A stretch of DNA of 64,000 bases from an uncultured Schaedlerella sp. (GTDB lineage: Bacteria > Bacillota > Clostridia > Lachnospirales > Lachnospiraceae), in the NCBI GenBank assembly GCA_934435195.1, contig CAKSAJ010000010.1, positions 1 to 64,000 on the forward strand, given 5' to 3'. Below the pieces are notes generated by a model. The model saw only the letters and a program-made list of their open reading frames with translations. It was not told where the DNA came from and ran no database searches. Positions 55,015 to 64,000 of this stretch are shown piece by piece (position 1 is the first letter of the stretch; each line of letters starts with the position of its first letter). Made by a program: the position numbers and the translations under genes.

Positions 55015-58000
55015 TTACTGCACTTTTGCAATGTCGATCAAAGTCAGTTTCTGAATATCTGTATTTTCAAGACTGGTGATCAGGGCTTTTGCTGTGTCCA
55101 TTGCTGTCAATACATTGACACCTGTCTCAATCGCATTTCTTCGGATAATAAATCCATCTTTTGAATGCTCTGCACCCTGTGCCGGAATATCAATAACAAG
55201 ATCAATTTCATGACCAAGAATTAAATCCAGAAGGTTTGGAGACTCCTGTTCAATCTTACGAACCGGAATTGCTTTCACGCCTGCCTCTCTTAAAGTAGCT
55301 GCTGTTCCGCTTGTCGCAAAGATACGATATCCGATATCAGCAAATCTGCGGCCAATCTCCACTGCCTCTTCTTTTTCTTCATCACGAACTGTCATGATCA
55401 TATTTTTATATTTCGGTAATTTGATTCCTGCGCCGATAAATGCTTTGTATAATGCTTCGTCAAATGTCTTTGCAATTCCAAGACACTCTCCTGTCGATTT
55501 CATTTCCGGTCCAAGGCTGATATCTGCTCCTCGAATCTTCTCAAATGAGAATACCGGCATTTTAACCGCAATATAATCTGCTTCCTTCTGAAGTCCAGGT
55601 GTGTAGCCTAATTCACGTATTTTCTTACCGATGATAACCTGCGTTGCAAGTGGTACGATTGGAATGCCTGTTACTTTACTGATATATGGCACTGTACGGC
55701 TGGAACGAGGGTTTACTTCGATTACATATACATCGTCCTCTCCGCATACAATAAACTGAATATTGATCATACCGATTACATGCAGTGATTTTGCGAGTCT
55801 TCTTGTATATTCTGCAATCTTATCCTTTGCTGACTGTGTCAGACTCTGTGCCGGATATACTGAAATACTGTCTCCTGAATGGATACCGGCTCTCTCGATA
55901 TGCTCCATGATTCCCGGAATCAAAATATCCTCTCCGTCACATACAGCATCTACTTCAATTTCTTTACCTTGTAAATATTTGTCTACAAGAATTGGGTGAT
56001 CCTGTGCAATTCTATTGATGATTCCGATAAATTCATCAATATCATGATCATTGATCGCAATCTGCATACCCTGTCCACCAAGTACGTATGAAGGACGAAC
56101 CAGTACAGGATATCCAAGTCTGTTTGCTACTTCTTTTGCTTCTTCTGCTGTAAATACAGTTCCACCTGTCGGTCTCGGAATCTCACACTCTTCTAGGATT
56201 TCATCAAAGAGCTCTCTGTCCTCTGCTTTGTCTACATTTTCTGCAGATGTTCCAAGAATCGGAACTCCCATCTTCATCAGACTTTCTGTTAATTTAATCG
56301 CTGTCTGTCCACCAAACTGAACAACTGCTCCATCTGGTTTTTCAATATCTACAATGCTTTCCACATCTTCCGGTGTTAATGGCTCAAAATACAACTTATC
56401 TGCAATATCAAAGTCAGTACTTACTGTCTCCGGGTTGTTATTTACAATAATTGTTTCATAATTTTCTTTTGAAAATGCCCATGTACAATGTACGGAACAG
56501 AAGTCAAACTCTATACCCTGACCGATACGGATTGGGCCGGAACCTAATACCAGTACTTTCTTTTTATCATTTGTCTTCTCGACTTCTGATTCACAACCAA
56601 ATACAGAATAGTAATATGGTGTCTCGGCTGCGAACTCAGCTGCACAAGTATCAACCATCTTATATGCTGCTACGATACCATTTGCATGACGCATATCATG
56701 AATCTCACGTTCATCTTTTCCTGTCAAATCGGCAATCACATTGTCTGGGAATTCAATTCTCTTTGCTTCTTTTAAAAGCTCTGGTGTAAGTTCTTCTGTT
56801 CTGAGTCTTTCTTCCATCTCTGTAATAATTGCAAATTTATCGATAAACCAGATATCAATCTTTGTAATATCATGAATCGCCTCATATGACACGCCACGGC
56901 GGATTGCTTCTGCTATTCTCCACATTCTCATATCATCTACTATATGAAGTTCTTCCATCAGATCGTCATCTGACAGATTTGTAAAATCATAAGACATAAG
57001 ACTGTCTACATGCTGTTCCAGAGAACGTATTGCTTTCATTAATGCACCTTCAAAGTTATCACAGATACTCATAACTTCTCCGGTTGCTTTCATCTGAGTT
57101 GTCAATGTTCTCTTTGCACTGATAAATTTATCAAATGGAAGTCTTGGAATTTTTACTACGCAATAATCAAGCATTGGTTCAAAACTTGCATATGTTTTAT
57201 GTGTGATTGCATTTTTAATCTCATCCAAAGTATAACCAAGCGCAATTTTGGCAGCTACTTTTGCAATTGGATAACCTGTCGCTTTGGAAGCCAAAGCAGA
57301 AGAACGGCTTACACGTGGATTTACTTCAATTACACAATATTCAAATGAATCCGGATTCAAAGCATACTGTACATTACATCCACCTGTGATATTCAATTCG
57401 CTGATGATATTTAATGCAGAAGTACGGAGCATCTGATACTCTTTATCTCCCAATGTCTGCGATGGTGCTACTACGATACTATCTCCTGTATGAACTCCGA
57501 CAGGATCAATATTTTCCATATTACATACTGTAATGCAGTTTCCTTTACTATCACGCATCACTTCATATTCGATTTCTTTCCAGCCGGCGATACATCTCTC
57601 TACCAAAACCTGTCCTACTCGAGAAAGACGAAGACCATTTTCCAGAATCTCGATAAGCTGCTGTGAATCATGAGCGATACCGCCACCGCTTCCTCCTAAT
57701 GTATATGCCGGACGAAGTACAACCGGATAACCGATGCTATTTGCAAATGCAAGACCATCTTCCACATTCTCGACAACAAGTGAAGCTGCTACAGGTTCCC
57801 CGATTTTTTCCATTGTAGCTTTAAATTCAAGACGGTCCTCTGCCTTTTTAATTGTCTCTGAAGTTGTACCGATCAAACGAACATTATTTTCCTTTAAAAA
57901 TCCTGCCTCTTCCAATTCCATTGCAAGATTGAGTCCTGCCTGTCCTCCAAGTGTTGGAAGCACACTGTCAGGCTTCTCTTTTTTAATCAGCTGCTCAACT

Positions 58001-58218
58001 ACTTCTATTGTAAGTGGTTCAATATATACGCGGTCTGCAATATCTTTATCTGTCATGATGGTCGCCGGGTTGGAATTCAAAAGAACAACTTCAAGACCTT
58101 CCTCCTTTAATGAACGACATGCCTGTGTTCCTGCATAATCAAACTCCGCTGCCTGTCCGATAACAATCGGACCTGAGCCAATAACCAATACTTTTTTTAT
58201 ACTATTATCTCTAGGCAT
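55015..58218 (-). CDS. carB: Carbamoyl-phosphate synthase, large subunit
   Basis: The 1067-residue subunit has two ATP-grasp halves: first half with IGSGPIVIGQAAEFDYAGTQ at the N terminus, second from about 550 with LGSGPIRIGQGIEFDF. A C-terminal regulatory MGS-like domain is present (about 930-1067). It makes carbamoyl phosphate from ammonia, bicarbonate and two ATP for pyrimidine and arginine synthesis. It starts inside the carA stop (TAATG overlap). Confidence 0.96.
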   Translation of the reverse strand: MPRDNSIKKVLVIGSGPIVIGQAAEFDYAGTQACRSLKEEGLEVVLLNSNPATIMTDKDIADRVYIEPLTIEVVEQLIKKEKPDSVLPTLGGQAGLNLAMELEEAGFLKENNVRLIGTTSETIKKAEDRLEFKATMEKIGEPVAASLVVENVEDGLAFANSIGYPVVLRPAYTLGGSGGGIAHDSQQLIEILENGLRLSRVGQVLVERCIAGWKEIEYEVMRDSKGNCITVCNMENIDPVGVHTGDSIVVAPSQTLGDKEYQMLRTSALNIISELNITGGCNVQYALNPDSFEYCVIEVNPRVSRSSALASKATGYPIAKVAAKIALGYTLDEIKNAITHKTYASFEPMLDYCVVKIPRLPFDKFISAKRTLTTQMKATGEVMSICDNFEGALMKAIRSLEQHVDSLMSYDFTNLSDDDLMEELHIVDDMRMWRIAEAIRRGVSYEAIHDITKIDIWFIDKFAIITEMEERLRTEELTPELLKEAKRIEFPDNVIADLTGKDEREIHDMRHANGIVAAYKMVDTCAAEFAAETPYYYSVFGCESEVEKTNDKKKVLVLGSGPIRIGQGIEFDFCSVHCTWAFSKENYETIIVNNNPETVSTDFDIADKLYFEPLTPEDVESIVDIEKPDGAVVQFGGQTAIKLTESLMKMGVPILGTSAENVDKAEDRELFDEILEECEIPRPTGGTVFTAEEAKEVANRLGYPVLVRPSYVLGGQGMQIAINDHDIDEFIGIINRIAQDHPILVDKYLQGKEIEVDAVCDGEDILIPGIMEHIERAGIHSGDSISVYPAQSLTQSAKDKIAEYTRRLAKSLHVIGMINIQFIVCGEDDVYVIEVNPRSSRTVPYISKVTGIPIVPLATQVIIGKKIRELGYTPGLQKEADYIAVKMPVFSFEKIRGADISLGPEMKSTGECLGIAKTFDEALYKAFIGAGIKLPKYKNMIMTVRDEEKEEAVEIGRRFADIGYRIFATSGTAATLREAGVKAIPVRKIEQESPNLLDLILGHEIDLVIDIPAQGAEHSKDGFIIRRNAIETGVNVLTAMDTAKALITSLENTDIQKLTLIDIAKVQ

Positions 58219-59288
58219 TATTTGACTCCTCCCATCATATTAATAAATCTGTCGAATAAGTATCCTGAATCCTGTGGTCCAGGGCAAGCCTCCGGATGGA
58301 ACTGTACAGTGAAAATATTCTTTCCTACATATGCAAGGCCTTCATTTGTTCCATCATTAACATTTACAAATGCCGGTACTGCAATATTTGGATCTACGTT
58401 TTCAGCATCTACTACATAACCATGGTTCTGTGATGAAATATATACACGACCTGTCTGTAAATCTTTTACCGGATGATTTCCACCTCTATGTCCGTATTTT
58501 AACTTGTGTGTAGACGCACCCGTAGCAAGGGCCATCAACTGATGTCCTAAACAAATAGCAAATATTGGAATATCTGTATTGTATAATTTCTTGATTTCTT
58601 CGATAATAGATGTGCAATCTGCCGGATCTCCAGGTCCATTGGATAACATAATTCCGTCAGGATTAGAAGAAATGATTTCTTCTGCTGTTGTATGTGCCGG
58701 ATAAACAGTCACCTCACAACCGCGTTCATTTAATGATTTTGCAATATTATTCTTTGCTCCAAGATCTAAAAGGGCAACTTTTTTCCCTGTTCCCTCTAAT
58801 GTATACTTCTCATCGCAGGTTACTTTAGAAACGACATCACCTACTGTGTAAGCTTTTAATTTAGGAAGAATCTCTTCTAAATTATAATTTTCGTTTGTTG
58901 TAATCATTCCATTCATGGTACCCTTCTCTCTTAAAACTTTAGTAAGAGCACGAGTATCAATACCAGCAATTCCCGGAATATCCTGTTCTTTTAAGAAATC
59001 CTGAATTGTTCCCTGGCATCTAAAATTACTAGGAATACGAGATAATTCTTTAACAATATAACCATCCGGCCATGCCTTTCTCGATTCCATGTCTGGTGTA
59101 ATTCCATAATTACCAATCAGTGGATAGGTCATCACAACGGCCTGTCCCGCATAAGAAGGGTCCGTTAACACCTCTAAATATCCTGTCATTGAGGTATTAA
59201 ATACGATTTCACTGATCATATCCTTTGTTGAACCTATGCTTGTTCCAGTAAACACGGTTCCGTCTTCTAAAATTAGAAACGCTTTCAT
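58218..59288 (-). CDS. carA: Carbamoyl-phosphate synthase, small subunit
   Basis: This 356-residue glutamine amidotransferase subunit has the class I triad around FAICLGHQLMALATG (nucleophile Cys) and the late HPEA. The N-terminal domain is the CarA-specific MKAFLILEDGTVFTG. I start at that ATG, behind GGGAG; a start seven codons earlier lacks a ribosome-binding site. I see no PyrR-binding loop or long leader upstream, only a plain promoter at 59375-59403. Confidence 0.94.
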   Translation of the reverse strand: MKAFLILEDGTVFTGTSIGSTKDMISEIVFNTSMTGYLEVLTDPSYAGQAVVMTYPLIGNYGITPDMESRKAWPDGYIVKELSRIPSNFRCQGTIQDFLKEQDIPGIAGIDTRALTKVLREKGTMNGMITTNENYNLEEILPKLKAYTVGDVVSKVTCDEKYTLEGTGKKVALLDLGAKNNIAKSLNERGCEVTVYPAHTTAEEIISSNPDGIMLSNGPGDPADCTSIIEEIKKLYNTDIPIFAICLGHQLMALATGASTHKLKYGHRGGNHPVKDLQTGRVYISSQNHGYVVDAENVDPNIAVPAFVNVNDGTNEGLAYVGKNIFTVQFHPEACPGPQDSGYLFDRFINMMGGVK

Positions 59289-59374
59289 CTGTTCATCTGC
59301 TCCCTTCATCTTATTGTGCTATTTTCTTTAAGCATTATAACCTTTATTGTTTTACTTCTGCTCAAATTGTTAAG

Positions 59375-59403
59375 ATTATACTATATCCTTTTTTATAATT
59401 CAA
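59375..59403 (-). promoter_or_regulatory. carAB promoter
   Basis: TTGAAT (59398-59403), 17-bp spacer, TATAAT (59375-59380), about 90 bases before carA. Confidence 0.65.
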
Positions 59404-59433
59404 CCGATTTCTAACAGCTTTTTTTTTTGATTT

Positions 59434-59504
59434 ATCTAAAAATTTTTTAGATATTTTCAGCTATAAGAATTTCTAAACTTCTATAATTAGTCATTCTTAT
59501 AGCT
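59434..59504. repeat. Two palindromes behind the peptidoglycan-binding gene
   Basis: AGCTATAAGAAT (59459-59470) pairs with ATTCTTATAGCT (59493-59504), a perfect 12-bp stem, and ATCTAAAAA pairs with TTTTTAGAT at 59434-59452. Together they probably end transcription of the minus-strand gene, though no clean T-run follows the first stem. Confidence 0.55.
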
Positions 59505-59510
59505 GTTATT

Positions 59511-60791
59511 TTATCTAAGCTCTGCGATTCTTGACACTCCCACATAAATTTCTGATATTTTATACCAGGTACGATAATCTACCACTCCGGTTTGAGGCAA
59601 TCCAAATACAGATTGGAAAACACGAACAGCTTCTTCTGTCGCCGGTCCATATATCCCATCCACTGCAATTTTAGGAATTAACGGATAGGCTTCTGCCACC
59701 ACATTTAATTGTTCTTGTATCTGCCTTACTTTCTCCCCGCTCGCCCCATTTTCCAGATCATATCCCGGCCAGGACGAAGGAATCCCTGACACCTCCTGCG
59801 CTGTATTAATATAAATATCATCACCATAATAATATCGCAGGATTTCTATTGCCGAATACCCCTGTTCCCCAAGACTTTGACTGCCCCATTGTGTTAACCA
59901 GTTCGGACACTGTACCCTTCTGCCGTCACAATACTGCGTTAATATCGGCTGTCTTACATTCGGTCTGGACAAATAATCTGCGAAAAGTTCATCTACAATC
60001 GTTGATATCGTATCAAAATAATTCCGCTTAGGAATCCATTTATGATCGAATGCTGTAGATGATGTGATTGTAAAATCGTATCCTCGATTGCGGTAATATT
60101 CCGTATAAACGCGATTTAACGTAAAAGACATAATTGCCAGCACATTTGCCCGAATTGCATTCTCTGTCCATGTCGCATATATTTCACTCGATGCAACATT
60201 TTTAATATAATCTTTGTATTTCACATAGTAATTTGTGGCTGTACTGTCCCGTGGCGAACCATCGTGTACGATAACATATTCCGGGATCACTACTCTGCTA
60301 AGTACAATTTCCCCGCTTTCATTGATTGGCTTTATTTCATCTTCCGGAATTTTAGGAGGGTATTCTCCGTACAATGTATGTGCCGGAATAACATACACTT
60401 CCGGCTCTGCATCTTCTACGAGCGGACGCAGTCGTACATCCTGCAATGCTGTAACATCTGCCAAAATCTCCGCTCCTGCTATGCTGATCGGTTCAAATCC
60501 CGGAGCATTTACCTGCAATGTATATTCTGAATATGGCTGTTCCTCTATTGTCTGGTCCAGACTGTATTCCAATGGTGGCGTATCCAGCTCTACAATCTCC
60601 GTCTGCCCTACCTGGTTCGTCTGCAATTGTTCCAGTGTACTATTTGGCACACCCGTATAAGAGATTGAAATTGTTGCATTTTCAATAGGATAAGCTGTAA
60701 TTTCTGATGTTACACTAATTTGCAGTCTGCCCCTGTCCACTGCCTGGTCTTTATTTTGCTGCACACCTTCCTGCATCATTTTCACCAGCAT
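59511..60791 (-). CDS. SpoIID-like/peptidoglycan-binding domain protein
   Basis: The 426-residue protein has three parts. Residues 20-130 resemble beta-sandwich, carboxypeptidase-regulatory-type repeats (GRLQISVTSE, ATISISYTGVP, LQDVRLRP). The middle (about 195-330) looks like the SpoIID catalytic region, with EIYATWTENAIRANVLAIMS and FDHKW. A PG_binding_1 domain with GASGEKVRQIQEQL and VDGIYGPATEEAVRVFQ closes it. SpoIID proteins cleave denuded glycan strands. The protein lacks a clear N-terminal signal, so how it leaves the cell is unclear. Start supported by GAGGG. Confidence 0.7.
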   Translation of the reverse strand: MLVKMMQEGVQQNKDQAVDRGRLQISVTSEITAYPIENATISISYTGVPNSTLEQLQTNQVGQTEIVELDTPPLEYSLDQTIEEQPYSEYTLQVNAPGFEPISIAGAEILADVTALQDVRLRPLVEDAEPEVYVIPAHTLYGEYPPKIPEDEIKPINESGEIVLSRVVIPEYVIVHDGSPRDSTATNYYVKYKDYIKNVASSEIYATWTENAIRANVLAIMSFTLNRVYTEYYRNRGYDFTITSSTAFDHKWIPKRNYFDTISTIVDELFADYLSRPNVRQPILTQYCDGRRVQCPNWLTQWGSQSLGEQGYSAIEILRYYYGDDIYINTAQEVSGIPSSWPGYDLENGASGEKVRQIQEQLNVVAEAYPLIPKIAVDGIYGPATEEAVRVFQSVFGLPQTGVVDYRTWYKISEIYVGVSRIAELR

Positions 60792-60938
60792 AAACGATTA
60801 CCCTCTTTGATACTGTTCTTAAGATTTTTACAAACAGTAATATCTACTTTCATACACTCTCTGCTTAGTATATGTTTCCATCTTCCACTTTGTGCATTTT
60901 TTCTTATTATTTTTTTATACAGCACATCATGTGCTATC

Positions 60939-62090
60939 CTATCTTTCTCTTTCTCCTGTCAATTCTTTGATTACATCCGCAACATGCACCATTTCCTGTA
61001 TTTTTCCTACGTTGGAGCCGCAAAATATCAATCCTTGCTCTACATCACCCTTCACCGCATCTACCAATGCCTTTGTTATACAGTATGGAACTTCTGCAGG
61101 ATTACATTTTGCCAGACATTGATAGCATTTTTGAATTTTACATTTTTCTTTTTCTGTCTTTTCCACAAATGCATTGTGTACTGCACGCCCCGGCAATCCA
61201 ACCGGACTTTTAATTATTTGTACGTCCTCTTCTTTTGCATTCAAATATGCCTGCTTATACGCCTCAGAAGCATCACATTCATAGGTTGCAACAAATCTGC
61301 TTGCGACCTGTACTCCATCTGCACCTAACTCGAATGCATGCTTCACATCTTTATACTCAAAAACACCACCTGCCATAATCACAGGTATATCACATTGGTA
61401 TTTTTCTTCATACTCTTTTTTTAATTTAATAATTTCCTGTATCTCTTCGTCCATTGCAGCCTGTCCTTTTTCATTTGCCTGCTCTATACTTTCTTTATCT
61501 TTTCTCTGCAAATAACCATATTCTTCCAACTCATCCATGTGAAAACCAAGATGTCCTCCTGCTGCCGGACCTTCCACTACAATAAAATCTGCTGTTCGCT
61601 TGTATTTTCTGTCCCACTGACGAAAAATGAGTCTGCATGCCCTTGCGCTTGATACGATAGGTGCAATTTTAGTTTCACTTCCTTTCACTAATTCCGGAAG
61701 CTCCAGTGGTAATCCTGCCCCACAGATGATTACATCTGCACCTGCTTCCACTGCTGCTTTAACATGTTCCTGATAATGCTTTAATGCAACCATTACATTG
61801 ACACCGATCAATCCATGACATTCTCCATTCTCGTCTTTAGCAATTTCTTTTGCACGTTCAATATGCTTGCGTATTGCCTTTAGATTTGCTTTTGCCTGAT
61901 CCTTTTCAAATCCCTCTTCATCGTAACCAATCTGTGCTGTGGAAATAATTCCGACACCGCCTTCTTTCGCCACCGCTCCTGCCAGAGAAGAACGACTGAC
62001 GCCAACACCCATTCCCCCCTGGATAATCGGAACTCTTGCTTCTTTCTCTCCGATTTTTAAACTTGGAAATTTTTCTCTTATTTTATTCAT
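60939..62090 (-). CDS. FMN-dependent nitronate monooxygenase-like oxidoreductase
   Basis: The 383-residue TIM-barrel flavoprotein of the nitronate monooxygenase/FabK-like family has PIIQGGMGVGVS at the N terminus, then GLIGVNVMVALK, DVIICGAGLPLELP, EGPAAGGHLGFHMD and VIMAGGVFEYKD with FMN-phosphate binding. The C-terminal segment CKIQKCYQCLAKCNP is an extension with four Cys that might bind a metal or cluster. It could detoxify nitroalkanes or act in fatty acid metabolism. It has its own TTGACA promoter. Confidence 0.82.
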   Translation of the reverse strand: MNKIREKFPSLKIGEKEARVPIIQGGMGVGVSRSSLAGAVAKEGGVGIISTAQIGYDEEGFEKDQAKANLKAIRKHIERAKEIAKDENGECHGLIGVNVMVALKHYQEHVKAAVEAGADVIICGAGLPLELPELVKGSETKIAPIVSSARACRLIFRQWDRKYKRTADFIVVEGPAAGGHLGFHMDELEEYGYLQRKDKESIEQANEKGQAAMDEEIQEIIKLKKEYEEKYQCDIPVIMAGGVFEYKDVKHAFELGADGVQVASRFVATYECDASEAYKQAYLNAKEEDVQIIKSPVGLPGRAVHNAFVEKTEKEKCKIQKCYQCLAKCNPAEVPYCITKALVDAVKGDVEQGLIFCGSNVGKIQEMVHVADVIKELTGERER

Positions 62091-62135
62091 TTGATTACCT
62101 CATTTTCATTTATTTTGATATTAAAACTATTTTAT

Positions 62136-62164
62136 AATATAAATATTTTTCTTTGAAATGTCAA
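62136..62164 (-). promoter_or_regulatory. Promoter of the nitronate monooxygenase-like gene
   Basis: TTGACA (62159-62164), 17-bp spacer, TATATT (62136-62141), about 40 bases before the start codon. Confidence 0.72.
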
Positions 62165-62236
62165 GCTAATCTTGTTTTTATTTCTTTTTTATGTAGTTTT
62201 GAATACTATATCCTTTCTGGTGAATTATTTTCAGAT

Positions 62237-62274
62237 AAAAAAAGAAGCAGAACACGCTCTGTGTACTCTGCCTC
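62237..62274 (-). terminator. coaX terminator
   Basis: GAGGCAGA pairs with TCTGCTTC (62267-62274 with 62244-62251, one wobble), followed by TTTTTTT on the minus strand. Confidence 0.78.
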
Positions 62275-62295
62275 TTATATCTTCTCTTTTACTAT

Positions 62296-63063
62296 TTATT
62301 TTCTATTTTTTTCGTAAATAATCTGCAACCCTTTTAATAACAGCTCCTCGTCTATGATCATCTTTCTCTTGCAATATGGGACTACTTTATTCGCCAGACC
62401 ACCGGTTGCAATGACCGTTATTGATTGTCCGAGCTCTTCTTCCAAACGATCAATAATGCCATCCAGCGCTGCTGCATTTGAATAAATAACTCCGCTCTTC
62501 ATACAATCTATCGTATTTTTACCGATTATTTTTTTCGGAGCTTCCAGACCAATTCCCTGAAGCTGAGATGCATTGGAAGTTAATGCATTCAATGAAACAT
62601 TGATGCCTGGATAAATCATACCTCCTAAATAATTTTTCTTTTCATCAATGACACAAACTGTTGTAGCCGTTCCAAGATCACATACTGCAAGTGGAGTTGG
62701 ATATTGTGCAATTGCAGCTACTGCTCCTGCCACAAGATCGCTTCCAAGCTGGGATGGATTATCGATCAAAATATTTAATCCTGTTTTTACTCCCGGTCCG
62801 ATAACTAACGTTTCTCTTTTCAAAATCTTCTCTGCTGCTTCTTTAACCACATAAGTAATCTGCGGAACTACAGAGCAAATGATTGCCCCATCTAATGTCT
62901 CTACATCAATTCCATGAATATCAAGTACCATCTTAATATCAATTGCATATTCCAATTCCATTTTTGTCTTATTTGTGGCAAGTCTTTCAATAAAATATGT
63001 CTTATGATTATCTACACATCCGAGAACAATATTTGTGTTGCCTATATCAATTGCTAAAATCAT
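62296..63063 (-). CDS. coaX: Type III pantothenate kinase
   Basis: The 256-residue enzyme makes the first committed step of CoA synthesis, phosphorylating pantothenate. It has MILAIDIGNTNIVLG at the N terminus, CSVVPQITY, GPGVKTGLNILID, and DLGTATTVCVID with the ASKHA phosphate loop. The ATG at 63063 is behind AAGGAG. A frame extending 53 codons upstream is not supported by any ribosome-binding site or homology. Follows the MATE gene by 77 bases. Confidence 0.94.
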   Translation of the reverse strand: MILAIDIGNTNIVLGCVDNHKTYFIERLATNKTKMELEYAIDIKMVLDIHGIDVETLDGAIICSVVPQITYVVKEAAEKILKRETLVIGPGVKTGLNILIDNPSQLGSDLVAGAVAAIAQYPTPLAVCDLGTATTVCVIDEKKNYLGGMIYPGINVSLNALTSNASQLQGIGLEAPKKIIGKNTIDCMKSGVIYSNAAALDGIIDRLEEELGQSITVIATGGLANKVVPYCKRKMIIDEELLLKGLQIIYEKNRK

Positions 63064-63140
63064 ATGAATTCTCCTTCTTTTATTACCAAATCCAATTTGT
63101 CTTTGTAAATTATAACATGTCCTTTTAAAGTTCAAAAGTA

Positions 63141-64000
63141 TTATTCTTTCACTTTTCCATTTTTTACTTTTTGATAAAAAATAATCGTCAATACTGTTGC
63201 AACGATCCAACCAAACGGCCATGCCATCCAGATTCCTGTACTACCGAAACGAGATGATAAAACAAGTGCAAAACAAATTCGCAGAATCAAATCCGGTACT
63301 GTTGCGATAATGAAATACATCATTGCGCCTGCACCTCTGATAATTCCGTCCGTCATCAATTTTACCGCTATAATAAAATATAGTGGAGAAACGATTCTTA
63401 AAAAAGAGATTCCTGCCTGGATTGCCTCCATACTTCCATCATCCAAAAATAAGCCCATCATCTGACGACTAAATATAAAATATAATACAAAAAATGGAAT
63501 CACTGTAATCTCTGACAGTTTAACTCCTGTTTTAAACCCCAATGGGATCCGTTCCTGCTTTCCTGCTCCAATGTTTTGTGCTGTATAACTGGATAAACAA
63601 GAACCCAGACACATAAATGTATTGATTGCAAATGTATTTAACTTGATTGCTCCCGAATATCCGGCAATCACTGATGAGCCAAATCGATTCACAATATCTT
63701 GAACAAATAAATTTCCTACACTTAATACACTTTGCTGAATAATACTCGGAACTGCAATCTCGATAATCTGCCACAATAAGTGTTTATCCACAAATGGCTG
63801 TTTTTCATTCGATATATGCCTAAGTCGCACAGACATTGTAACAAGAGCAAGAATTGCTGCACCTCCCTGTGCTATAAATGTTGCCCAGGCAACTCCGGCG
63901 ACTCCCCAGTAAAGCTTCGCAACAAATATGTAATCTAATATAATATTTCCGATTGAAGAACCGATCAAAAAATATAATGGTGTCTTTGAATCTCCCCATG
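63141..64000 (-). CDS. MATE-family efflux transporter, 5' end beyond the window
   Basis: The C-terminal 286 residues are present and the frame runs on past the window edge. Visible motifs are GDSKTPLYFLIGSSIGNIILDYIFV (shown here only to illustrate), then FIAQGGAAILALV and IPSIIQQSVLSVGNLFVQ-like segments with about seven membrane helices. MATE proteins export drugs or organic cations with Na+ or H+. The end is complete and is followed by coaX. Confidence 0.85.
   Translation of the reverse strand, partial: WGDSKTPLYFLIGSSIGNIILDYIFVAKLYWGVAGVAWATFIAQGGAAILALVTMSVRLRHISNEKQPFVDKHLLWQIIEIAVPSIIQQSVLSVGNLFVQDIVNRFGSSVIAGYSGAIKLNTFAINTFMCLGSCLSSYTAQNIGAGKQERIPLGFKTGVKLSEITVIPFFVLYFIFSRQMMGLFLDDGSMEAIQAGISFLRIVSPLYFIIAVKLMTDGIIRGAGAMMYFIIATVPDLILRICFALVLSSRFGSTGIWMAWPFGWIVATVLTIIFYQKVKNGKVKE

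Noticed and set aside
59289..59510. PyrR attenuator before carA
   Set aside because: No PyrR-binding loop sequence and no antiterminator/terminator pair in the leader. A simple promoter explains the region.
63064..63222. N-terminal extension of coaX
   Set aside because: The added residues lack family similarity and run into the MATE gene. The internal ATG with AAGGAG gives the normal length.
1..64000. tRNA, rRNA, tmRNA, CRISPR array, prophage or transposase genes
   Set aside because: No cloverleaf-like or rRNA-like stretch, no regularly spaced repeats and no recognisable transposase or integrase reading frame was seen. The only direct repeat of note is the 192-bp block at 9045 and 10512.

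Overview
The window is a stretch of chromosome from a low-GC, Gram-positive anaerobe, most likely a gut Lachnospiraceae (Clostridia). This rests on the gene content: the tig-clpP-clpX-lon-engB order, secA-prfB, a class III fructose bisphosphatase, HPr kinase, DUF1846, a eukaryote-type HisA and EutS-type microcompartment proteins. The assignment comes from recognised families and gene order, not from a database search. The left half is almost entirely on the minus strand.

Layout. 1-2.7 kb: a CoA-transferase and an SDR dehydrogenase, each with its own signals. 2.7-7.2 kb: a four-gene operon (YbaN, YgbA_NO-type Cys-rich protein, two halves of a heterodimeric ABC exporter) behind a strong promoter with an upstream palindrome placed as for a Crp/Fnr activator. 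7.3-11.9 kb: an accessory region with two DtxR-like paralogues, a class B sortase, an AAA ATPase and the relic of an Abi_2 (AbiF-type) gene that still has an upstream promoter and a small structured RNA. A terminator-plus-promoter block of about 190 bp occurs twice here, once before the sortase and once before the DtxR-like pair. 12-14.2 kb: AlkD glycosylase and an orphan cluster of two EutS/PduU shell proteins plus EutP. 14.2-22.7 kb: AI-2E-type permease, engB, lon, clpX, clpP, tig and a DJ-1 family gene. 22.8-23.8 kb: CYTH protein and XRE regulator (+).

23.9-33.1 kb: secA-prfB-hom (prfB carries the programmed frameshift), eukaryote-type hisA, a small lipoprotein, fbp and dapB. 33.3-45.4 kb: a two-OB-fold SSB-like protein, typA, hpf, yigZ, a class A PBP, hprK, uvrC and ftsH. 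45.6-50.9 kb: DUF1846, pyrG, lysA and a TrmB-type regulator. 51-55 kb: a thiamine salvage operon (thiM-thiE-HAD-thiD-EamA) behind a terminator-embedded leader hairpin that looks like an HMP-PP (thiS-motif) riboswitch. 55-64 kb: carAB, a SpoIID-like/peptidoglycan-binding protein, an FMN nitronate monooxygenase-like enzyme, coaX and a MATE transporter cut by the window end.

Most of the window is housekeeping: proteostasis, translation and secretion, cell wall, aspartate-family amino acids, pyrimidines, CoA and thiamine. The parts most worth a second look lie between 7 and 14 kb: the Abi relic with its RNA, the duplicated regulatory block, the DtxR-like pair with a shared C-terminal domain, and the orphan shell-protein cluster. 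I saw no tRNA, rRNA, CRISPR array, transposase or prophage genes.
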